From: a virus
DNA length: 54,262 nt
Reading direction: 5' to 3' (one strand)
IMG/VR virus record: IMGVR_UViG_3300025010_001927
Coordinates: 1-54,262 of that record
Both the position numbers and the translations under genes were made by a program. This document shows, piece by piece, positions 8,108 to 16,843 of this stretch (position 1 is the first letter of the stretch; every line of letters begins with the position of its first letter). Under the pieces are notes generated by a model. The model made no database searches. It saw only the letters and a program-made list of their open reading frames with translations, and was not told the origin of the DNA.

Positions 8108-9422
8108 AATCTGCGACCTCCTTTCTGCCAACTGTGGTGATAAATTCACGCCGTAGTTGGTCAACTTGCTCCTGGATTTTGGGACCGCCTTTTTTGGTGA
8201 TCTCGTTTATTCGATGTTCCAGGTAGCGCTCTTTGAAAGTCTCCTCGTCTTCATCATCACGTTTGATGGCAATTTCGCCTTCGGGTTCAAAATCAAAGTC
8301 AAAGAATTTATCGCGGACCGTCACTACCATGAAATCGAACTGAGCGGAAGATGTACCGCCTTGCAGTTCTTGCACGATAAGATGGTCGTTTGTTACTTCG
8401 ACAATGAAAAGTCCGTTGCAGTTTTGCTTGGAAGTCAGATATGCTGTGATGTTTCTGGGATCGCTGACCGCTTTGAAGTGGTCTGGGAAGTCAATTCGTG
8501 TCTGTCCGTTACTTAGGTTAGCTGTGCCTCTATGAATGAGGAGAACTTCTGCTGCCTCAATACCAGTATAGACCAATCTATGGCCCTTTTTCAATGGATG
8601 GGGAATGGAGAAGTTTGATGTGCCACTTTTATTAATATTGCCAGCCACATTAAGCGCTTCTAACCCTGACATCAAAATATTTATTTTTGTGAAGTATCCG
8701 GTCCCTCCATAGATTCGCTCGGCACTCATCTGCCCCGCAGAGATTTTTCCAGCATTCAAATCATTTACTTCTGCATCTGTAACTGCTAAGTCCTGAATTT
8801 TTGCAGTACTAATAGCGGCATTAGCAATGCGTGAGTTTCCGACCTCTAGTGCGCCGATCTTGGCATTGGAAATTGAAGCATCTGCAATTTCAGCGTTAGT
8901 TACGGCTGCATCCTGGATTTTAGCTGTGCTGATAGCTGCATTAGCAATTTTGGAATTGCCGACTTCTAAAGCACCAATCTTGGCGTTTGTGATAGCGGCA
9001 TCTGCAATCTCTGCATTTGTAATGGCGGCTGTTTGAATCTTTGCCGTTGAGATGGAAGCGTTTGCGATCTTGGCATTGGTGATTTGAGCCGTGCCAATGT
9101 GAGCAGTCAGAATAATGGCTTCGGCAATTTGAGCCGAGACGGTAATCACTGAGCCAGCTTTATAGACCTTGGCTGCTGTGATGGCATCGTCTTTAATTTT
9201 TTGAGTGGCCACTGCAGCATCAGCCAACTTTTGTTCGGTAACTGAGAAATCATCCAGCTCGGCATCGCCAACTGCTCCAGGTTTAATGTTGACGCTATCG
9301 ACAGTATTAGCACCTAGAGCCGGTGAATCAATACCATTATGCGTATGAGGCACCACTTCAGGAAACGGTTGATCTTCTATTTCCTTATTTTGTAGTATTT
9401 TTTTGACTTGTTTAGTTAGCAT
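8088..9422 (-). CDS. tail fibre or spike with 10-residue-type repeats
   Basis: The 444-residue protein has three parts. Residues ~1-60 form a head with 'HTHNGIDSPALGANTVDS', typical of the start of phage fibre repeats. Residues ~60-215 are decapeptide-like repeats with the pattern A-x-x-T/S-x-A-K/E-I-x-x, arranged in larger units of about 40 residues (GALEVGNSKIANAAISTAKI recurs with one change), consistent with a beta-solenoid or triple-stranded shaft. Residues ~225-370 look like a globular receptor-binding or trimerisation domain (IYGGTGYFTKI, then beta-rich sequence). The last 70 residues are acidic and helical. Position between the propeller protein and the ejection-type proteins fits a receptor-binding tail fibre. 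Confidence 0.75.
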   Translation of the reverse strand: MLTKQVKKILQNKEIEDQPFPEVVPHTHNGIDSPALGANTVDSVNIKPGAVGDAELDDFSVTEQKLADAAVATQKIKDDAITAAKVYKAGSVITVSAQIAEAIILTAHIGTAQITNAKIANASISTAKIQTAAITNAEIADAAITNAKIGALEVGNSKIANAAISTAKIQDAAVTNAEIADASISNAKIGALEVGNSRIANAAISTAKIQDLAVTDAEVNDLNAGKISAGQMSAERIYGGTGYFTKINILMSGLEALNVAGNINKSGTSNFSIPHPLKKGHRLVYTGIEAAEVLLIHRGTANLSNGQTRIDFPDHFKAVSDPRNITAYLTSKQNCNGLFIVEVTNDHLIVQELQGGTSSAQFDFMVVTVRDKFFDFDFEPEGEIAIKRDDEDEETFKERYLEHRINEITKKGGPKIQEQVDQLRREFITTVGRKEVADYVEKTN

Positions 9423-9426
9423 AAAT

Positions 9427-10872
9427 TTATAAGACTCCTAGTGGCTCAAAATAGGTTGTTGCCGAAATAATTTCAGGTGTATCGTTACCATTTGGATGCA
9501 AATTCATGGCCAATTCATATTCCTCTCCGGAACCAGGATCATCTTCATTACCACCAGTCTCGATTGAGAAAATAGCTTTAGATCTGCCTTCGTGATCAAA
9601 TAATTCGGAGCCATCTTGCATGGTTGCTTTCTGCCAATCAGTTTGTTGGTTAACTTTGAAGAAAACTTCAATACTGCAATCTCTAGGAAGGGGTTTCGTA
9701 ACCACCTTGATTTGACGAAAGCCTTTTTGGGTGAACGATTCACCACCGTCAAATACTAAACCTTCATAACGTGCTTCTGCTTTGTTGTCAGAATCAAGTA
9801 CATCCGTTCCAAATGTCGTACCGTCTTTCCAAGAGCAATAAATTCTGTCTTCGTACATTGTTAGGGCACCGATCAAAACGTTTTCGAATTTACCGTGAGA
9901 AGGGATGTATTCGAGATTGAGAGCATAAGGATCGTTTTTATTTAGTCGGCCGTAGGAATAGATTCCGCATTTATTGCTACCATTTACTCCTAATAAGGGG
10001 AGACCTCCCATGATGGTTACACCACCTGGATTGACCCAGGCAAATTCACCAGGGAGTTTTTTTATTCGTAAGAGGCTGGAAGTGTCCCAGAAGTACAGAC
10101 CGCCTCGTACTCCTGCCTGAATCATTAAGAACTCACCTTGCAGTAATGCGTTAATTCCGCGTTCAGCAACCATTCGCCTCTGGATCCAGGAGGGTTGGAT
10201 CTTATCCCAGGTCCAAAGCCAACCTTCTTCAACTTTGTCACCCTTAGTCGATCCAAAAACAACTAGTTGGTCTAAACCGAGTAAGCATTTATTTCGATGG
10301 CTTCTTGGTAAGTCAACAGCATCAAGGTTAAATCCACCCTCATAGTCCACCATTGCCAAGTCTTTGTTGTCACAAATAAGAAGCACTCCAAGTGCTTCAG
10401 ACATTGTGTGCCAAGACGGATCGCCATCGAGAGTTTGCCAGTTATGTTCAACATCAGTTGCCCAAGTACCGGAAAGTTTTATTCTGCTGACATTAGTTTC
10501 AGTTGCCCAATAAAGATAGGGTATGTAGTTATCACTGCCATCGTTGTTGGTATATTCAGCCGCTCCAGTTATTTTTCCGTTTGCATCGGCATAAACTAAT
10601 TCCCAAGCAGCGGCTCCACCTTGTTTCCGGTAAACATTTCCTGTGTCACCAAAGCCATATAGGTTTCCGTTTGAGGCTGGAATATAAAAAAGGATAAGAT
10701 CAGTTATGAAAGTGCTACTACCAAGATCTTCTTTTAAACGTTGATTGCACTTTAGCGTATTTTCTTCACCTCGAATGTTTAAGCCATAGCCAAAGCGAAA
10801 GGCTTCCCTTACACCTTGGTAGGGATCATCTGCTATTCCTCCTCTGTAACCTTGTATTCTGTATGCGTTCAT
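9427..10872 (-). CDS. predicted beta-propeller tail or portal-vertex protein
   Basis: From the ATG at 10872 (five bases after the upstream stop, in the TAAAACTATG context) the protein has 481 residues. It is beta-rich throughout with repeated aromatic 'YxYxG/W-x-W' blocks (NLYGFGDTGNVYRK, LYFWDTSSLLRIKK, YCSWKDGTTFG), the look of a WD/kelch-like propeller as in phage tail-needle, stabilisation or hub proteins. The C-terminal ~90 residues seem a separate beta-sandwich (QKGFRQIKVVTKPL onwards). It follows the adaptor-like gene and precedes the fibre, so a tail hub or fibre-attachment role is likely. No catalytic motif seen. Confidence 0.55.
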   Translation of the reverse strand: MNAYRIQGYRGGIADDPYQGVREAFRFGYGLNIRGEENTLKCNQRLKEDLGSSTFITDLILFYIPASNGNLYGFGDTGNVYRKQGGAAAWELVYADANGKITGAAEYTNNDGSDNYIPYLYWATETNVSRIKLSGTWATDVEHNWQTLDGDPSWHTMSEALGVLLICDNKDLAMVDYEGGFNLDAVDLPRSHRNKCLLGLDQLVVFGSTKGDKVEEGWLWTWDKIQPSWIQRRMVAERGINALLQGEFLMIQAGVRGGLYFWDTSSLLRIKKLPGEFAWVNPGGVTIMGGLPLLGVNGSNKCGIYSYGRLNKNDPYALNLEYIPSHGKFENVLIGALTMYEDRIYCSWKDGTTFGTDVLDSDNKAEARYEGLVFDGGESFTQKGFRQIKVVTKPLPRDCSIEVFFKVNQQTDWQKATMQDGSELFDHEGRSKAIFSIETGGNEDDPGSGEEYELAMNLHPNGNDTPEIISATTYFEPLGVL

Positions 10873-10876
10873 AGTT

Positions 10877-11581
10877 TTAACCCCATCGAGTACTTTTTGC
10901 TTGACCCACGAAGACACTCGATGGTTCTTCATCCTCGCGGTCTTTGGTTTGTTGTAATAGGGCGTGCGCTTCGATAACTTCCTTTTCTGCTTCGTTTTTC
11001 CTGCCTGGCTCTTTTGCTAGACATGTAGCCAGAGCTAATTTAAGAATGGGTTCGTCCATTTCCTCTGGAGTGATAGGTTCATCTGTTTCCTCAACTAGTC
11101 GGACAGGACGACGTTTATAAAAGAGGTCAATAATTTTGCCTGCAATTTCGACTACCGGATCTATAAAATATTGATCTCCAATAACGGCATACATTTTTTG
11201 CCATCGCCAATCGGTGTGAGCGGATGGGTGAACAATATCGAGAGAAGGTTGAAAGGTGGGAGCGATTTTGTTGTCAGACTTTCGACTCAAATATTGGTTT
11301 TCCATTGCTTTGTGGTACTCCTCACCATCTACAGAGAGAAAAACCATTCCACCAGGCTTAAAATCGAAAGGGAGGAAATAGGATTCTTTTCCCGAACCAT
11401 CAGGGTTTAGCTCAGTGAGTTGTGTGGCGTGCTTACTTAAGAATTTCCAGCGGGCGTAGTTACAAGCCCGCACAATTGCTTTATTAAGCCAGCGATCCTT
11501 ATCGGCATCCTTCCAAAAACCACTCACTTTGGAGGCTGTCATCCTTGCGTTTAAGTCTTGTCTAAATTCTTGTAATTGCAT
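10877..11581 (-). CDS. probable head-tail adaptor protein
   Basis: This 234-residue protein has an N-terminal helical region (LQEFRQDLNARM, WLNKAIVRACNYARW), a central beta-rich segment (SYFLPFDFKPGGMVFLSVDGEEY, FIDPVVEIAGKIIDLFYKRRP) and a C-terminal helical bundle (EEMDEPILKLALATCLAKE). This helix-beta-helix order resembles the gp4/gp7-type adaptors that bind under the portal ring of short-tailed phages. Its place between the capsid block and the propeller protein fits. There is no enzymatic motif. Assignment rests on architecture and order. Confidence 0.5.
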   Translation of the reverse strand: MQLQEFRQDLNARMTASKVSGFWKDADKDRWLNKAIVRACNYARWKFLSKHATQLTELNPDGSGKESYFLPFDFKPGGMVFLSVDGEEYHKAMENQYLSRKSDNKIAPTFQPSLDIVHPSAHTDWRWQKMYAVIGDQYFIDPVVEIAGKIIDLFYKRRPVRLVEETDEPITPEEMDEPILKLALATCLAKEPGRKNEAEKEVIEAHALLQQTKDREDEEPSSVFVGQAKSTRWG

Positions 11582-11583
11582 AA

Positions 11584-13248
11584 TTATTGGAGTTTTCCGG
11601 TTCTCCTGTACCGTTGGACGTAAGGTAATAACGCATTGCCTGGGCAGTCTGTTGCCGACTCAGGAACTTCTCCGTGTCCCAAAACTCGTTCCTTTGGAAT
11701 ACTTCTTTCAAGGCGTAAATCATCCAAAGCTTTTTGCAATGTTGTTAACTGAGCCGAAGTAGGAGTTTCACTGTTATGAAAGTTGCCACAGAGCACTACG
11801 CCCAAAGATCGATAGTTCATCTTGTTGCTGTCACAATGTGCTCCTATGACGTTGTCTTTTCTTCCCAGAATCAAGACCCCATCACCGTCAAGTTCACCAG
11901 CTATCCACTTGTGGTATCCGATATCGTCCCAACCAAAGCCTATGTGAGCTCTCTTAATTGTTTCAAAACGGGTATTATCTCGAGGGGTGGCGGAATGATG
12001 GACAATGATAAATTCGGGGTAGTTAGCCTTGTTATAGACTTCGGTATCCTTGTCTCGTGTGGTTACCCTTCGTTCTCGAGTCCATGCGATAACTAACCGA
12101 GGCGCGTATTTTCCTGAGTCTTGGTTATAGTCCCAAATCTTTTTTACACTTCCATGACCTGATTCATAGTTCTCTATAACAATGCCTATTTTGCTTGAGG
12201 TAAAACCTGGGCGATCCACAATTTCTTGAATGATCTCTTTTATTTCAGGGCTCTCATAGACACTTTCTGCACTCCAGTGGTCACCAATGAGGACACCAGC
12301 CTCTGCATGTCCCAAGTTCCACTGAATCTTGGCGTTGGTTTTGTTTCGTAGAGAGGGACGATTTGAACCATTGGAAGCAAAGACGGTTGCCTCATCTTCG
12401 GCAATACCTTTAATCAGGAGGTTTGGCATACCATTGTTTTGCTGAGAAGAGGTGACAAGTATTTTGGCTGAGATAATTTCTGCGCCAGGTGGAATGTTCA
12501 CCGGACTGAAGATGAGACCTAAATCATTTGCCGATTCATTTGGATCGTTACTGCCATCATCACCAAAGGTTGTGATGTTGTTTTGAAATCCACTAGGGTA
12601 CCAAGTCGCGTCATAATCTTCTTCACCATCACGGTCATTTCCTTGGATTAATCCAATAGTTATTTGTTCATGTAGCCCTTGCGGAAGGTAATAAATTTCG
12701 AGCTCTGCTTCGTAACCCTCACCTTTACTACTGTCGTAACAAGTTTTGGAGTTCTCAGCAGGACTTCCATCATCGGTGATAATAAAAACCATTGCGCTAC
12801 CTGGCTTCCAGCCGTTTTGAGCGAGGAGTTCTTCTACGACTAGATTCAAGTTTGGTGTTTGAACCCACTCATGGACTTCCCATTTTTTAATGATGTCCCA
12901 ATCAACAGCGTTTGTGGTTTTAGCTCGAGTCGATGGTCGATTTGAACCATCGGATTTAAATGGAGAGGGGTCTGGCTCTTTAACTCCTTGGATTTTTAAG
13001 TTTGTGGTGAAATCCGTATCATCAGTAAAAGCAGGTCTCAAGCGAAGTCTCGCTAGTAGGACCTTAGAAAATTTAGGGATATCAATCGCACGAAATCTAA
13101 AGGCTCCAGTTTGAACTCCTGAGAAGTTACCCAAAGTTATAACGCTCGAGACATTACCATCTTTATTCCAAGTAGTAGATCCAGCTTCTTTGCCGTCATC
13201 AGAGTTCTCTTGGATTGTTGCTTTGACTTTCAATACTTGGTTTGTCAT
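11584..13248 (-). CDS. virion-associated N-acetylmuramoyl-L-alanine amidase with two N-terminal beta modules
   Basis: From ATG 13248 the protein has 554 residues. Two copies of a ~180-residue beta-sandwich-like module (each with a 'GSNRPS-R-KT' signature and a distal 'GIVIED/FIITDDGSP'-type strand) occupy ~1-385. Residues ~405-550 form an Amidase_2/PGRP domain: zinc ligands His417 (IVHHSAT), His525 (VLGHGE) and Cys535 (DCPG), with GYHKWIAGELDG and NYRSLGVVLCGNF between. The enzyme cuts the MurNAc-L-Ala bond. Lying mid-operon among structural genes and fused to adhesion-like modules, it looks like a particle-borne lysin for entry, separate from the M23 lysin at the lysis end. The start overlaps the KH-protein gene by 50 bases. 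Confidence 0.85.
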   Translation of the reverse strand: MTNQVLKVKATIQENSDDGKEAGSTTWNKDGNVSSVITLGNFSGVQTGAFRFRAIDIPKFSKVLLARLRLRPAFTDDTDFTTNLKIQGVKEPDPSPFKSDGSNRPSTRAKTTNAVDWDIIKKWEVHEWVQTPNLNLVVEELLAQNGWKPGSAMVFIITDDGSPAENSKTCYDSSKGEGYEAELEIYYLPQGLHEQITIGLIQGNDRDGEEDYDATWYPSGFQNNITTFGDDGSNDPNESANDLGLIFSPVNIPPGAEIISAKILVTSSQQNNGMPNLLIKGIAEDEATVFASNGSNRPSLRNKTNAKIQWNLGHAEAGVLIGDHWSAESVYESPEIKEIIQEIVDRPGFTSSKIGIVIENYESGHGSVKKIWDYNQDSGKYAPRLVIAWTRERRVTTRDKDTEVYNKANYPEFIIVHHSATPRDNTRFETIKRAHIGFGWDDIGYHKWIAGELDGDGVLILGRKDNVIGAHCDSNKMNYRSLGVVLCGNFHNSETPTSAQLTTLQKALDDLRLERSIPKERVLGHGEVPESATDCPGNALLPYVQRYRRTGKLQ

Positions 13249-13510
13249 AGGCGTTTTTGCTCCTGTGGGGAACATCTAGTTTGATGTTGATTCTGGCGTT
13301 CGCTCTTATTCCGACAAGTTTCATAATTCTTCGGACTGCAGCAATTGTTTCGCCACCTCTCCCTATTAGGGCTCCGGCATCTTTATCGTCCAATCGAACA
13401 GTTAACAAAACTCCCATTTCGTCAACCTTACGACTGATTACAACCTTTTCTGGTTTTTCAACTATGGCTTTAATAATTTGTTCTAGTAGTGCGACATCGC
13501 TTTCTTGCAT
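13199..13510 (-). CDS. KhpA-like KH-domain RNA-binding protein
   Basis: 103 residues from ATG 13510, which has AAAAGGAGGTG eight bases upstream (a GTG three codons earlier is possible). Residues ~10-70 match the compact KH domain of KhpA/YlqC: 'IVEKPEKVVISRKVDEMG', then the RNA-gripping loop GRGG inside 'DAGALIGRGGETIAAVRRIMK'. The C-terminal tail 'INIKLDVPHRSKN' is an extra basic strand. Host KhpA proteins bind many mRNAs and sRNAs. The location inside the virion operon, between two structural proteins, is unexpected. It could regulate late mRNA or bind nucleic acid in the particle. Confidence 0.8.
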   Translation of the reverse strand: MQESDVALLEQIIKAIVEKPEKVVISRKVDEMGVLLTVRLDDKDAGALIGRGGETIAAVRRIMKLVGIRANARINIKLDVPHRSKNAYDKPSIESQSNNPREL

Positions 13511-13534
13511 GGTTTTCACCTCCTTTTTCTTTAA

Positions 13535-14545
13535 TTAGGGAACATTTGGTTCTATGGTTAAGATCAGTTCGGCAGCGTTAGCTGCTCCACTGTTGAAATC
13601 CCAAATGTTTTCGTATTGATTTGCAGGACTACCATCGTCCTCAATGGTGAGAGCGAGTGCTTTACCTGTGAATTCCGCTTGTTGGATAAGCTCATTAATG
13701 ACTGAGGCTATATTTGGAGTCTGATACCAAGTGTTAAGCACCCAATCTTCTGCAATATCCCAATCAACTGCAGCTGTGGTTTTTGTCCTAGTTGATGGAC
13801 GGTCACTGCCGTCTCCCGCGAAGGTATTGGGACCGGCCTGTAAAATCCCTTTTACTTTTAGGGTTGGTCTTTTTGTTGAGTTAACAGCTGCTCTTACTCT
13901 GAGAACAGCATTAGTGATCTTTGCGTTATTGGGAATAAATGCTCGTAAGAAACGAAGCCCTACATCGCAACTTCCAGTGTTATCATTCCCAGCTGAAATT
14001 TGATTAGAGCCGAAGCCATTCGGATACCAACTGGTGTCGTAATCTTCTTCACCATCATCACTACCTCTTAAAACTTTAAGTTTTGTCATTATTGTTCGTT
14101 CAAGTTTTTGGTCCGAATAACCCTTCGTGGCGTAGGGATTCGCACCTGATGGGGCATCGGTGCCGGCAAGTGCATCTTTTTCATCGTTAGCAGGTAAGTT
14201 GGTATGGTCGTATGAACTTTCGTGAGATGCGATCGCTGCTGAAGCCGCGCCTGTAGGGTCGATGGCTATCCAGGCTGAACCATTAAAAGCGTAAATTTTG
14301 TTTTCATCTTCAATCCAACAAGCAAAGCCTTCGTTGGGTGTGGTGAATTTCCAAGTGGAACCGTTATATTCAGCAATCTTGCCTTCCTGACTTGCCCATG
14401 CATCACTTGCTGAAGCAGCGACAATATACCGATCACCTTCAGCAGGACTTCCTAGCGGTGTATTCAAATCCTTATCAAAGACAGAATCCTGCCAGTCGAG
14501 CATTTTTAGTTTTGTTGATGATGTTGCACCTCTGTATTTAGCCAT
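13535..14545 (-). CDS. DUF2793-domain phage tail protein with C-terminal beta module
   Basis: Residues ~10-105 of 336 match DUF2793, a domain seen in phage and GTA tail proteins: 'DSVFDKDLNTPLGSPAEGDRYIV', 'WASQEGKIAEYNGSTWKFTTP', 'AWIAIDPTG'. A helical linker (~110-155) follows, and residues ~160-335 carry the same beta module found twice in the downstream amidase ('GDGSDRPSTRTKTT', 'ALTIEDDGSPANQ'). The family is structural and host-recognition related with no known enzyme activity. Shared modules suggest that this protein and the amidase assemble together or bind the same surface ligand. Confidence 0.7.
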   Translation of the reverse strand: MAKYRGATSSTKLKMLDWQDSVFDKDLNTPLGSPAEGDRYIVAASASDAWASQEGKIAEYNGSTWKFTTPNEGFACWIEDENKIYAFNGSAWIAIDPTGAASAAIASHESSYDHTNLPANDEKDALAGTDAPSGANPYATKGYSDQKLERTIMTKLKVLRGSDDGEEDYDTSWYPNGFGSNQISAGNDNTGSCDVGLRFLRAFIPNNAKITNAVLRVRAAVNSTKRPTLKVKGILQAGPNTFAGDGSDRPSTRTKTTAAVDWDIAEDWVLNTWYQTPNIASVINELIQQAEFTGKALALTIEDDGSPANQYENIWDFNSGAANAAELILTIEPNVP

Positions 14546-14549
14546 AGAT

Positions 14550-14846
14550 TTACTTTTCAGTTATAAGTTCGACAACTTGTCCAGCTACGCCTGAGCTAAC
14601 CACAATTTGTTCAGTTCCTTTAATGCGCAGTGAGATACTGTCTCCTGCGTTATCCAAAATAAAAGGAGTAGCCTTGCTGTCATCGTCGTTATGAGCCACG
14701 TTTACAGGCGCAGTGTTGTCTGAGCTGCTTTTAATAACGACTTCACAGCCCTCACCAACTTTGATATTTGGTAACGGATACCAGGTATCAGCATCGGTCA
14801 GAGTTACCTGAGCCGTAGTAAATGTCGGTCGACTATCTGTTGACAT
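14550..14846 (-). CDS. small beta-rich virion protein
   Basis: 98 residues, almost wholly beta-strand in appearance (TFTTAQVTLTDADTWYPLP, GCEVVIKSSSDN, SISLRIKGTEQIVVSSGVAGQVVELITEK), with no Cys and no charged tail. Such proteins in phages are often head decoration or tail-adhesin units. It sits two genes after the capsid gene and immediately before the DUF2793 gene, with four bases between. I do not recognise a family; the virion role is from context. Confidence 0.5.
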   Translation of the reverse strand: MSTDSRPTFTTAQVTLTDADTWYPLPNIKVGEGCEVVIKSSSDNTAPVNVAHNDDDSKATPFILDNAGDSISLRIKGTEQIVVSSGVAGQVVELITEK

Positions 14847-14856
14847 ATTTTTCTGT

Positions 14857-15465
14857 TTAAAACTTCGGCTGCTCAGCCGTACTTCTAACTCCAGTTACTG
14901 CTTTTGGTTGACTAGCTCCTTCTTCTGAGCCATTCAGCTCCACTTCTTTTTTTCGAAGTGCAGCTTCTCTAGTTGCTAGTTCTTTCTCGCGTTCCTCAAG
15001 AGTTTTAAACTTATCTTGATATATCTGATCCACGCTTTTTCCACCTCTCACATCGGCTGTTTCAACTTTTCTAAACACACTACCGAAGTTGGGATGAGCA
15101 TCGAGATACTCGATCTCATCAGGTTTACTGGTTTTATAAATACCCTCGTGGAATTGGATGTAGGTTCCTCGAATAATCAGGACCTTGCCTCCGATCTCTT
15201 TTAAGTAAGAGGGTGACATTACCAACCTGAGTTCGTAATAGCGGGAGATATACACCACTTCTTTAGTTGCCGTTGATTTGGTTGTTTTGGGCTGTTGTGC
15301 TTGTGTTAGAGTTGATCCATCACTACCTTCTTGATCCTGAGCTTGCTTGATACGAGCAACTAACTCATCTCTTTTGCCGTCTTTTGAGACACCCAATAAC
15401 TTGGCAACGCTCCAAAGCTCTGCCATCGACATTTCATCTAATGATTTTGCTGTTCTTTCAGTCAT
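14857..15465 (-). CDS. SAP-like-domain virion protein
   Basis: The ATG at 15465 is preceded by GCGAGGTG, so it is preferred over an upstream GTG at 15474. The 202 residues begin with a SAP-like helix-turn-helix (~10-45: 'LDEMSMAELWSVAKLLGVSKDGKRDELVARIKQ'), a small fold that binds DNA in many phage proteins. A linker and a beta-rich middle (~65-140, 'YISRYYELRLVMSPSYLKEIGGKVLIIRGTYIQF') follow, then a charged helix (~155-185) and a disordered tail. It directly follows the capsid gene, so it may be a head-completion or DNA-contact protein. The SAP assignment is by pattern. Confidence 0.55.
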   Translation of the reverse strand: MTERTAKSLDEMSMAELWSVAKLLGVSKDGKRDELVARIKQAQDQEGSDGSTLTQAQQPKTTKSTATKEVVYISRYYELRLVMSPSYLKEIGGKVLIIRGTYIQFHEGIYKTSKPDEIEYLDAHPNFGSVFRKVETADVRGGKSVDQIYQDKFKTLEEREKELATREAALRKKEVELNGSEEGASQPKAVTGVRSTAEQPKF

Positions 15466-15523
15466 ATTTTTCACCTCGCTTTCTTTTGTTTCTGATTTAA
15501 TTAATAACCTCAGATTGGGTTGA

Positions 15524-15581
15524 AGGGGTGATAACGCTCACCCCTTCTTAGGCGACTACACTGAGTAAGAAAGTGTGTAGT
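15524..15581 (-). other. two adjacent hairpins between the capsid gene and the next gene
   Basis: One inverted repeat (AAGGGGTGA / TCACCCCTT around a six-base loop) lies at about 15524-15548 and another (CTACAC / GTGTAG) at about 15557-15581, both downstream of the capsid stop on the minus strand. Neither is followed by a clear T run, so they are more likely mRNA processing or stabilising structures, as is common after highly expressed capsid genes, than complete terminators. A 20-codon open frame spans this stretch but has no support. Confidence 0.45.
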
Positions 15582-15633
15582 GACTTTCGTTGTTCGTCGT
15601 TTGTATTCATAGATTTCAGTAATGTGCTTAGGG

Positions 15634-16803
15634 TTAGAGAGCGCCGATGCTCATAATGGCGTGGCGTTTTTCTTGTTCCATTTGCAATCCACATTCGGTC
15701 AAATACTCGTCGACCTGACTGTCTTCACCTGGGTTTTGACGATTAGTCAAAAGTTTAGTGTCACGATTTGTGAGATGGCGGTACGTTAGGGCTTCCATAT
15801 CAAGTCCTACGGCATAGTTTCCGTAAGTGGACCCGATCAAGAGTGGATGCTTAATGATGTGCAGTGTGCCGTGTGGTGAATCGTACGTTACGATTCTCAA
15901 GCCATATGCTTTAGTCGGATTGACTACTTGCAGCTTCCCTTTAGCCCAACCGTTGATCATCGAAACGACTGCGGCTGAAGCAAAGAGATACTTTTCGGTA
16001 TTACCGTGTGCAAAGAGACTTTCAAGCCATGCGTCGAATTCTGATTCTGTGTCAACGTTAGCTGTAGCGTATGTAGCAATTCTTCCTAGAATTCCATTCG
16101 TAAACCGCTTTGGGTGAGTACCCGACGTGATAAGACCTTTTTTACCAAAGATAAACGTGCGTTCGATATCAAGATAATGTTCAATACCTTTTTTGCGCCT
16201 TTGATAATCAAAGTCATTTTCCTTGACCCATCCTTGAGTGTTCTTAGCAGTTTCAGTGATACCTACCGGAGTTCTGAAGATTTGACAGTAGTTTGATACT
16301 TCGGCAATGGTTGTAGATTTGATGTCTCGTAAACCTGCGCCTTCCTCATTGGCATTACCAATGAGCCAGACGTCTCCGACTGCTGATGCAGCCGAGCCTG
16401 TTGCTCCACCAAGTTCTGGACCAACTGTCACCGTATCTCCGTCGACAATAGCTGTTACTTGGAATATCCACTTTTGAGCGGACACCAAAATAATATCGCC
16501 TACCTGAAGATACTGAGCTTGTCCTGTGATGGTTAAGTTACCACCGTCCGGATCAACCGTGTTAGAACCTGTAAGCTGTCTTTTCCCAAACTCGTCTTCA
16601 AACCACTTAAACTCTGGGTCTGTGCTTTCTTTCTTCTTTAAAGCTTCACCCTCGCCGGTCGCTGGATCCTTACCAGCGTTAGTTAATATCGCCATTAATG
16701 GATATCGGTTGACATCCAATAGCGATACAACGTCCGACACGTCATACTTACGGGTTGCCCCTAAGTTACCTGAACCTCTGATTCCTGTTGCTGATGCTGG
16801 CAT
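15634..16803 (-). CDS. major capsid protein, SU10/DUF5309 type
   Basis: The 389-residue protein resembles the SU10 major capsid (DUF5309) family: an N-terminal 'YDVSDVVSLLDVNRYPLMAILTNAGKD' segment, 'WFEDEFGKRQ', a beta-rich 'VGDIILVSAQKWIFQVTAIVDGDTVTV' P-domain-like part, 'QIFRTPVGITETAKN', 'KGIEHYLDIERTFIFGKKG' and a C-terminal 'EQEKRHAIMSIGAL'. These HK97-fold proteins build the heads of short-tailed phages. RBS AAGGGAGGTGA precedes the ATG at 16803. The charged scaffold-like gene lies just upstream, the usual scaffold-capsid order. Confidence 0.85.
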   Translation of the reverse strand: MPASATGIRGSGNLGATRKYDVSDVVSLLDVNRYPLMAILTNAGKDPATGEGEALKKKESTDPEFKWFEDEFGKRQLTGSNTVDPDGGNLTITGQAQYLQVGDIILVSAQKWIFQVTAIVDGDTVTVGPELGGATGSAASAVGDVWLIGNANEEGAGLRDIKSTTIAEVSNYCQIFRTPVGITETAKNTQGWVKENDFDYQRRKKGIEHYLDIERTFIFGKKGLITSGTHPKRFTNGILGRIATYATANVDTESEFDAWLESLFAHGNTEKYLFASAAVVSMINGWAKGKLQVVNPTKAYGLRIVTYDSPHGTLHIIKHPLLIGSTYGNYAVGLDMEALTYRHLTNRDTKLLTNRQNPGEDSQVDEYLTECGLQMEQEKRHAIMSIGAL

Positions 16804-16843
16804 AATATTTTTTCACCTCCCTTCTTTTTAATAACGCAGGAGG

